A stretch of 64,000 nt of DNA from Terfezia claveryi (taxonomy: Eukaryota; Ascomycota; Pezizomycetes; Pezizales; Pezizaceae), in NCBI GenBank assembly GCA_015179025.1, contig WHUX01000094.1:62001-126000 (forward strand). The letters run 5' to 3'. Under the pieces are notes generated by a model. It saw only the letters and a list, made by a program, of their open reading frames with translations, did no database searches and was not told where the DNA came from. Position 1 is the first letter of the stretch; each line of letters starts with the position of its first letter. A program made the position numbers and the translations under genes. Positions 55,974-64,000 of this stretch are shown here, in pieces.

Positions 55974-58549
55974 ATGGCGGAGAACCCGGTGGACTTGGGT
56001 GTGGACGCTGGTAGCCGGGATGTGGAGGTGGAGGTAGGAGAAAGTGATGGAAGGGAAGGCAATCGGGATGGGAATGGAAAGAGGGCGGGGGAAGGGGGAA
56101 ACAGGCCCGCAGATGTGGAAGAAGCTGGGGTGCTATTCTCCAAGGCAAAAGGATTGCAAGAGGCCGGTAGTAGGGAAATAATCGCGATTCAGAGATTACC
56201 GCATCCCCCTCGCCATCGGAGGGTAACGTTGGTGTTGACGTTAACTCACACTCGCCTCTAGCCGTCAACCCTGACCACTTCCCCGACACCGCCTCCGTCG
56301 TCAATTTCGGCCCCGAGCCCATCCCCATCCCCATATCCCCCACCACCACCGACAGAGAAGCTGGCACCGACGCGGATGACATTGAAGACGACCTCGAAAC
56401 CCCCAAAGCATCCATGTTCCTCACTCGCCACGGAATCCCGCCAGTTAAGGGCTCCCTAACACCCCGCCCAGGCATCTCTAGAGTACATTCCACACTCTCA
56501 ATTCAGGAAGACTATATTCCGAATCCACTGGCAGCGGCTTTACAGGCGGTCAGTAGCAGCAACCGGCCAATGAATATCCAACATCAGGCAAGCACTGGGG
56601 GGCCCACAGGGTTAGCATCGCAGCCTACCACAGCGATCTCGCTTCCTGAGGGGGTATTGGCGCAGCAGCAACAGCCTCCCGATGCAAACAGAGTCACAAG
56701 CTCCAGGGGGACAAGTATAACCGGGGCTCCAAGCTTTACTTCTGACGCCGGGAGTTTTGTGCCGACGCTGGATGGACGCGGAAATGATGTTGAAGGGATG
56801 CTGGGAGAGATATTGGATATGGATGATGGGGGCATGAGGTGGTGGGGGGATGAGTCGTCTGCCGCGAGTGGGTTGCATTATAATACAATTGGAGAGAATA
56901 TCATCGGAGGTGATGGGAGGGACGGCCAATCTATTTTTACGAATGAGGAGGACGAGGAGTCGAGTGATGAAGAGCGGGATAAAGGAATGTCTGATGAGGC
57001 TAGGATATTAAGGTGGAGAGGAAGGAGGAAACATTTCTTTATACTATCTGGCGCAGGGAAGCCGGTGTACTCGAGACATGGGAATGGGAGTGGGACGGAG
57101 CAGATGCTGGTTAGTGGGTATATGGGCGTGATTCAGACAATTATCTCCTTCTTCCATGATTCTGGAGGTGGGTCTGGTGGGAGCGGAGACTCGCTGAGGT
57201 CGTTTGTGGCAGGGAAGTGTAAGTTTGTGATTGTGAAGGAGGAGGGGCCTTTATACCTCGTTGCAGTGAGCAAATTGCCTTGTGAGAGTGATGCGCAGTT
57301 GCGAACGCAGCTGGATAAGCTCTATAGCCAAGTCGCCGCTACGCTGACGGTGTCGGCGTTGACGAAGGTGTTTACTCAACGTGAGGGGTTTGATTTGAGG
57401 AGGTTACTTGGTGGAACGGAGGTTTTCCTCGATGGGTTGAGTGATGCGATGACGAGAGGGGATCCTGGGACGTTGTTGAGTGCACTTGAGTGCGTGAGGT
57501 TGAGGAAGAGAGAGAGGGAGAGGGTGCATGGGGTGTTGCTTAAGGAGAGGAGTGAGAAGTTGTTGTATGGGATGGTGGTTGCGGACGGGAGGTTGGTGGG
57601 CGTGGTTAGGCCTAGACGACATAGTCTCCACCCGATGGACTTACAGGTGGTGTTTGGGATGTTGTTTAATGCGAGTACGTTTAGGGATAGTGGGACTGTG
57701 AGTGCTTCCGGTGGGGAGAGTATACCACCTGGGGTAGTGTTTGGGGTGGAGAGGGATTCGGGAGCGACGGTTGGAGCTGCAGGGGAACACTGGATCCCAA
57801 TATGTCTTCCGAAATTCAACTCTAAGGGATACCTCTACGCATACATTCACTTTTGGCGGCGCGAGCTCGCGATAGTACTCATCTCTGCGGACCACTCTTC
57901 CTTCTTTGAGCTCCGCACAATGAAGGGGTCCGTTATTGCAAAACTCGATTCTCCCGAACTTCCCCCCAGCACATCCACCACCACCACAATCACCACCACC
58001 ACCACCACCAGCAGCAGCAGCAGCAGCAGCACTCCATCCCGCACTTCCCTCACGTCCATAATCGAAGCATCCCTCAGTGCCAACCGCTACTCCATTGACG
58101 AAGTCCTCGCGTCACCCCGGGGGGCATCCCCCACACACCTCCCCCACGTCCTACACTTCCTGTACAAATCCCGCCGGAATGTGCAATTCACCATGCCGAG
58201 CTGGGAACCCCACTTCTCGACGCAGAGGGCCAGAAGGAGTGTTATGTGTGTGTATCAAGCTTTACACGCGAAGGTGCATAGGGCACAGGATGGGGGCGGG
58301 GGGGTGGGTGTAAAGGTGCATTTTGAGAGGGTGGGCGGGTGGGTCGTGGTTGCGTGGGTTGGGGGCGGGTGGGAGGTATATGTTGTTGCGCAAGGAAGTG
58401 CAGGTGATGGTGGTTGTATAGGGGAGAGTGGGATCAGGGGGGTGGTAGGGGAGGAGAAGAGGGGACTGGCGGAGGCGGCAGCGAGAATTGTGAAGTGGGT
58501 GGGAAGAGAGGAGGAGAGGGTGTTTGTGGTAGGGGGAGCTGTGTTCTAG
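55974..58549 (+). CDS. MON1: vacuolar fusion protein MON1
   Basis: The certain part is the frame 56174-58549 (open back to a stop at 56171). A plausible first exon is 55974-56033 with an intron 56034-56173 (MAENPVDLGVDAGS), giving about 811 aa; this 5' end is provisional. A long disordered acidic N terminus (EEDEESSDEERDKG) precedes the longin-fold core. The core shows the MON1 signature KHFFILSGAGKPVYSRHGNG, then FVIVKEEGPLYLVAVSKL, HPMDLQVVFGMLF and WIPICLPKFNSKGYLYAYIH. With CCZ1 it forms the guanine nucleotide exchange factor for the Rab7 Ypt7, driving late endosome, vacuole and autophagosome fusion. A Thr tract and a Ser tract from (acc)n(agc)n repeats (57976-58032) interrupt the C-terminal third. 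Confidence 0.9.
57970..58034. repeat. trinucleotide microsatellite inside MON1
   Basis: Consecutive acc/atc triplets then agc triplets encode runs of Thr and Ser in a loop of the protein. Length changes would stay in frame. Confidence 0.9.
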
Positions 58550-59127
58550 GGCTTTTGGCATTTTGGATTGGTTTGGTTTGGCGTTTTGGGTGTATGGTGG
58601 CGTCTTTTGGGTGTACTGTACATATTCCAGTGGGTATGAATGGAGAAAGGGCATTATACTGTTGTAGAGTAAGATATATTATTCTAACTGTTAAAGCGTT
58701 TTGCGTGGTAATTTTTTTCAATGAGTATTTATGCAATTCAAACGCGCCCCCCCACCACGAACACATACAACAACCACAATCTAACATAACTCCGGAAAGA
58801 AAACACTCAGAAGATGTACAAATCACCACACATACTACTGCACCCAAAACCTCTGACACCTCGTTCTCTTTCATGCCCCGCCTTACACTCTAAATCACAA
58901 TACCGAGCCCCACACTATAATTGAGTATATCGAGAATGTATCTGAAGACCCTAATTGAGAGGCCCTCAAGTATACAAGTATACAAGTATATATGATTGAT
59001 GGATAAAAACAAGCTGGTCAACCTCAAGAGCTTGCCAAGAAGCACTCTATGTATTATGCAGGAACACAGTGCTTAAAAGTAAGTCTGGCGGCCGGGGCCA
59101 ACCACATCGTTAACCCCCCCTTTTCAG
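58550..59127. other. intergenic between MON1 and UBA4
   Basis: No gene. It includes ctaagtatacaagtata-like short repeats at about 58970 and the UBA4 leader. Confidence 0.6.
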
Positions 59128-60770
59128 ATGGCTTCAATTTTAGCACCTTCCCAGACCCAGTTGTTGCACGCACTCGAACTCGAAAACCAGAGGCTCCGCG
59201 CAGAGCTAGCTGCTGCTCAGAAAGCTTTATCTGCAAACCTATCTCCTACAATACCCTCGCCTCAGCCAGATCCTACTACATTTGTGAATGGCGCACACAC
59301 CTATTCCGTGCCTCCACCAACTCTTTCAAAGGATGAATACAAGCGTTATGGAAGGCAAATGATTGTTCCGTCCATCGGACTCCCCGGCCAGCTACAACTA
59401 AAGGATGCAGCTGTTCTCATCGTCGGCGCAGGAGGGCTCGGTTGCCCAGCAGCAGCGTATCTTGCCGGCGCCGGGGTGGGAATACTGGGGATTTGTGATG
59501 GTGATGTAGTCGAAACGTCAAACTTGCATCGTCAGATTGCACATGCCACAAGTAGGGTGGGGCAGAGTAAGACTCAGAGCATGATTGAATACCTGACAGA
59601 GTCAGTTGCCCATCATCAAATCTTTGTAATGGATCTGAAGGCTGATCAAATTATGCCATGAAGTATTAACCCCTATGTTACGTATCGCTCCCATACATAC
59701 CATTTGACGCCAGGCACTGCTGCTTCGACATTAGGACACTATGATCTCGTTCTTGATTGCACTGACCACCCAGCTGTGCGGTACCTTATCTCAGATACTT
59801 GTGTTCTCCTTGGGAAGCCACTCATCTCTGCCTCTGCACTACGGACGGAAGGGCAGCTTCTGGTATTGAATAACCCACCTGGAAAAGGTGCATGTTATAG
59901 GTGTATTTGGCCGAAGCCTCCACCCCCCGAAAGCGTCCTGAGTTGTGGTGAAGGGGGGATATTGGGGCCGGTAGTGGGTGTCATGGGGGTATTAATGGCA
60001 ACGGAAGCCATTAAACTACTTACTGCACAAGCGAAGGACAATAAGCTGAGTGGGGAAGTGATCGGAGAGGAGAACAAGAGGCCAATAGGCACCAACATGT
60101 TATTATACTCTATGTACTCCAATCCTAGTTTCAGAGATTTGAAGCTCCGCGGACAGATGAAAGGTTGTAAAGCATGTGACCTGGAGAAAAGAGAAATATC
60201 ACTAGATAAACTGAGCGATGGTCGGCTCGACTATGCCGCCTTCTGTGGGACGAGGAAGGAAGATAAAGTGGGAGAGGATGAGAGGATTGACGTGGGCCGG
60301 TATGCTGAAGTACGGAAGCAAGAACATTTATTAATTGATGTTAGACCGGAGATAGAGTGGGGGATATGTAACCTTGCTGGTGCAATAAGTATGCTCTTTT
60401 GGATTGCTTTGAAGATCCTGGGCTTACGCTGCATACAATAGATATACCCATAATGCAGTTCATGCAGTCTCTACCTCTCCTTACGCAAGCAAAAACTGCC
60501 ATTGGAGCTGTATCACTGCCATCTCCGCCACCTCCATCTTGGTTACCAGAAAATCACAAAACCCCAATATATATCGTATGCAAACGAGGAAATGATAGTC
60601 AAGTTGCCGTAAGGCGGCTGAAAACCTATCTTGCATCGAGACAGAGCGGAGATGGGAAGGTGAGCGGCGAAGTAAAGGAGGATGTGCCTTGGGAAGGTGG
60701 CATATGGGATATTAAAGGTGGACTGGTCAAATGGGCATGGGATGTGGATACGAGCTTTCCAGAGTATTGA
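59128..60770 (+). CDS. UBA4: URM1/molybdopterin-synthase sulfurylating enzyme (E1-rhodanese)
   Basis: Exons 59128-59600, 59664-60388 and 60442-60770 (508 aa, phases consistent). A short coiled coil leads to the E1-like adenylation domain: [39 protein letters not shown], and [20 protein letters not shown]. Zinc-binding pairs are CYRC and CKAC. The catalytic loop is [16 protein letters not shown]. The C-terminal rhodanese domain reads [20 protein letters not shown] ... [15 protein letters not shown], with the active Cys in CKRGNDS. It activates Urm1 as a thiocarboxylate for 2-thiolation of tRNA wobble U34 and protein urmylation (cytosol), and in filamentous fungi can also serve molybdenum cofactor synthesis. 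Confidence 0.95.
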
Positions 60771-61953
60771 TCGTGCAGTTTTCTGAGTTTCTTGGTGTGT
60801 TTAGCATCTTATCAACTTTGGGACTTCGAGAACATGCTTAAAAAGTTTTCTAAGAGGGCCAGAGGTTCAAATATCTCGCAGAGTCGGAGTCTATTATGGC
60901 ACTTACCAGAACTCCTATATGGACTCGGTATCAACACAGGAAGTCAGGCCTCTGCGAACTATTGCATACATAAATATACTCACTTATTGCATTGCTATTA
61001 CCCTGAGATTAGCCTGGCTGCATAGGCGTTCGCATGCAACCACCTACCCTGAGATTGCTATGTAATATTACCCTATATATTAGCATGTCCAGCTGTACCC
61101 AGAGGTGATTGTAGCCCAGGGTGGGGACTCCCCTTATACCTCTCCACTCGTTAACCAAGATCTGACTGTTTTCCCTCCTCATCCACTTTCTGCAAGCTCT
61201 CGTGTGAATTCCTCTTACTGAGAGCTTCAGTGCATATGCAACTGCGTATGCATTTTGTACTCCAATATGATCTAAGGGTATTTTCAATTCAGTATCTCCT
61301 CCTGAGCATTCATTACCTCTTATATCACTTACTCGAATTCCCCCTATTTAAATATCTCTACATCCATGAAGCACTCGCCCCTAGTCTGGTTGGCACAACA
61401 GCACCGCCTAACTCGCCCCCATTATTTGTCAATTCAGTCTCCAACGTCTGACACAGTCTCGGAATCAATCTAATTGGGATTAGGCCTGCCCTGGGGGTCC
61501 TGTTCTAAGCTCGTCTCAAAATTTCCGTATCCTATTTTACTGCAAATACGATGAAAACTGGTAATAAGCTGATCGAGCTAGGATTTCAAGCTTGGAGGTA
61601 CAAATTGTAGGAATACTCTCTCGCTGGTCGCCCTGGATAAAGTCCTGGAATAAGTAAAACCTATAAGGGACTGGATTGCACACATGTAGCAATTTCCTTT
61701 AGTTAGAGCAACTTGCGATAGCAATGAATATCTGCAAGATTCCTTTCCTCATAACCTCCATAAACCTCGTGATCTTACATAAATGCACCCCCCCCCCAAA
61801 AAAAAAAAAAAAAAAAAAAAAAGAAAAACGGCCGTAGGAAGCCCTTATCATCGAGGTTAGTTTGCTTGAGTACTTGTCTGTGGAAGGTGTTGTGCCAACC
61901 AGACTAAGTACGTGTAATCATTCATTTGAAAGATTTGTAAATATTCTACAGGG

Positions 61954-61985
<32 letters not shown>

Positions 61986-62683
61986 GATATGATGAAACAA
62001 AGAATTTCTCAGCAGTCTGTTGGTTAGAAACAGAATTCCCCAGAACTTGAGCTTCTATAAGGTGCTCATAATATATACTCAAGTAAAACTTATTATTATA
62101 TTGTAAGTTAAGTTTTCACAATCCGAGGACTCAGCAGCTTAAGCGTCTATTTCCGGGGGCTATTTAATTTAATTAAAGAGGGGGAAAAAAAAAAAGCAGA
62201 GAGTTACTTGTGATTATCCGTCTTTTTAATTGAGACTGACTCCCAGATACGGTTCAAAACCTCTTAAGATCGGATTGAGAATATAGTTTATGCAATTAAG
62301 TAGGGTTGAGTGATTTGCTGTAAATCCCAGTTTCAAAGACGAGATGATGAGTAGGGTATATCAATCCAAAAGCGGAGGTAGGAAAAAAGTCCAATCTCAA
62401 GTGCAAGAATGCGTTCTCAACTGCACGTAAGGTAGGTACTGTACTTATATCTCAAGATATCGACATAAAGGCGGAAATGCCCGGTATATGCCCAAGAAAG
62501 GTCTGCATGGATTGATTCACTCAGGGTAAGCACCGAAATCTTGGCACTCGACATCTTAGACTAGGTGTCATTCCAAGACATACGCTTCCATTCTCAATTT
62601 TTCATCCCTGTACTAGCTTCGTAAGTTATTGTAAACGGCCCGGTCGGCATTCAACACTGCAACAACATTTCTAATTGACAAAA
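60771..62683. other. intergenic with MITE
   Basis: It holds the UBA4 3' region, the 525-bp repeat element and A-runs (about 61799-61822 and 61953-61982). No gene seen. Confidence 0.6.
61382..61906. mobile_element. 525-bp MITE with tagtctggttggcacaaca ends
   Basis: Perfect 19-bp terminal inverted repeats at 61382-61400 and 61888-61906 are the same ends as the 43-73 bp micro-elements. The interior is non-coding and contains a C-run followed by an A-run. Flanking 9-mers (cactcgccc, agtacgtgt) do not match, so no target duplication is visible. It could be a longer family member or two micro-elements sitting by chance in opposite orientation. Confidence 0.6.
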
Positions 62684-64000
62684 ATGTGGTTCACCAGGAG
62701 CACATACAGCCTGTTTACTTCCTTTCTCCTCGTCCTCCCGATCAGCCAAGTTTGTGCTCGGTCGATAAGCGGGGACCGGCTCCTCATAATTGACGAAGGA
62801 GAGCTCCGAAACAACTACAAAGCCTACATATGGGACCTCGAACAACGCGGATTCCAGCCCACATATCTTTCGCCAAAATCCCCAGAACTAGAGCTCTTCA
62901 GCCATGGAGAAAGGAAATGGGATCACTTACTATTACTCCCTCCGAAGTCAAAAGCCTACGGACCGAAGCTGACGAGTCAACTCCTGGTCGAATTTTTGAA
63001 CAAGGACGGAAACATCTTAGTCCTTCAGGACCCTATGAATACCCCGGAGCAGCTGCGGGACCTGGCGTGGGAATTAGAGATCAGTCTGGCACCGAAGGGG
63101 GATATTGTAGTGGACCACTTTAATTGGCTCCCGGGTGTCGAGGGCAATGATCATTCCCATAATGTCATTCTAGCAAAGAAGCCAGTTACTGGTCCTTTAA
63201 CCAAGAATTACTTTGGAGGTCATAATAATCAGGAGGAATATGTTGCATTCCGTGGGACAGGACATACCCTCCGCAACTCACCTCTTATACATCCAATCCT
63301 CCAAGCTTCACGAGCTGCGTACGTCTATGATCCCCGGGAGGAGACCGTCAAGTCCGAAAATCCATGGACTGCAGGGCAACAGCTTTACCTCGCCAGTGGA
63401 TTCCAAGCGAGGAATAATGCCCGAATTACCTTCGTTGGTTCTGCGGAATCTTTCAACGATGAGTTCCAGGATCTAGACGGACTGAGGAAGGGTCCGAATG
63501 GTCACAAAGTTATCATCGGTAATAGGCGTTTTGCCAACGATGTGACCGCATGGACATTCAAGGAAACTGGCGTTGTCGAGGTTAGGAGTGTGGCACACTA
63601 TGCTACCAAGGACGCAGGCAGGCGCAACACTTCTGAGAGCCCATCTATCTATCGTATCAAGACCAATGTGGTAGGTCACTCACTACCTAATACTCTCATA
63701 GTCTGTTCCTTATAAGGTCATTGCTAACAAACCTCCTGCAGACCTTCGAGATCACTCTCTCCGAGTACGCGATGGATCACTGGATCCCTTTCCAACTCCC
63801 TGTGAATGATTCCCTGCAGCTCGAATTCACTATGCTTGATCCTTACTACCGCCTCAATCTGGTTCCTATTGCCACGGGCGTCAACTCCACGACTTTCTCT
63901 GTAAACTTCACTATTCCAGATCAACACGGTATTTTCGCATTCCGCGTCAACTATAAACGACCTTACATCACCTACATTGACGAGAAGATTCAAGTTACAC
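62684..64000 (+). CDS. WBP1: oligosaccharyltransferase subunit WBP1 (OST48), partial
   Basis: Exon 1 is 62684-63670 and exon 2 begins at 63742 and runs off the window. A signal peptide (MWFTRSTYSLFTSFLLVLPI to VCA) precedes the lumenal domain: RLLIIDEGELRNNYKAYIWD, WDHLLLLPPKSKAYGP, LVEFLNKDGNILVLQDP, WTAGQQLYLASGFQARNNAR, TFVGSAESFNDEF. After the intron come FEITLSEYAMDHWIPFQLP, MLDPYYRLNL and FAFRVNYKRPYIT. This is the OST48/WBP1 family, an essential non-catalytic subunit of the ER complex that transfers the N-glycan to Asn-X-Ser/Thr. The C-terminal membrane anchor would lie beyond the window. Confidence 0.95.

Noticed and set aside
55906..56493. 195-codon minus-strand ORF opposite the start of MON1
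   Set aside because: It is Pro/Ser/His-rich in the way expected of the complement of an acidic, Gly/Glu-rich coding strand.

Overview
The window is nuclear DNA of a filamentous ascomycete. The evidence is short GT-AG introns of about 50-140 nt in nearly every conserved gene, fungal-type orthologues (WBP1, UBA4, MON1, TFG2, TSC10, DRE2, TRM61), fungal Ty3/gypsy and Ty1/copia elements, and a fungal HNH_2-type relic. The high intron count (12 exons in the peptide transporter) and the repeat-rich, gene-poor left half would fit an early-diverging Pezizomycotina lineage, but that placement is inference.

Layout. 1-11 kb: nested, decayed retroelements on the minus strand. A chromodomain-bearing gypsy element (949-7550) has two 611-bp LTRs that are about 98.5% identical but badly frameshifted ORFs. 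Next to it is a copia element (to about 10322) whose reverse transcriptase half is missing. Tandem and palindromic minisatellites flank both. 11-23 kb: gene-poor DNA with a perfect 50-bp palindromic micro-element carrying a 9-bp target duplication, a RecQ zinc-domain relic, an 8-exon secreted cysteine-pair-repeat protein (15056-16718), a 704-bp pogo-type non-autonomous element (17264-17967) and a small coiled-coil ORF. 22.6-37.3 kb: a mixture. It holds a broken basic-protein gene, an N-terminal fragment of mitochondrial leucyl-tRNA synthetase, a two-TM protein with PPxY motifs, a tRNA-like gene, the U5 snRNP WD40 protein with an 8-nt microexon, secreted-protein candidates and TRM61. 37.3-43 kb: no gene I can support, only minisatellites and micro-elements. 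43-47 kb: an OPT-family peptide transporter. 47.6-49.4 kb: a large inverted repeat with about 650-bp arms. 49.8-50.6 kb: an HNH nuclease relic. 51-64 kb: a compact housekeeping block, all plus strand: DRE2, TSC10, TFG2, MON1, UBA4, WBP1 (the last runs off the window).

The housekeeping genes share no single pathway. They cover cytosolic Fe-S assembly, sphingolipid synthesis, Pol II initiation, Rab7 activation, tRNA thiolation/urmylation and N-glycosylation. The most distinctive signal is a dispersed family of very small palindromic sequences built on the end motif tagtctggttggcacaaca. It occurs at well over ten places from 11 to 62 kb, in forms from a bare 43-50 bp hairpin to a 525-bp element. 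I joined exons by hand from splice signals and reading-frame continuity. In the spliced genes the summed coding length is a multiple of three; the 5' end of MON1 is provisional.
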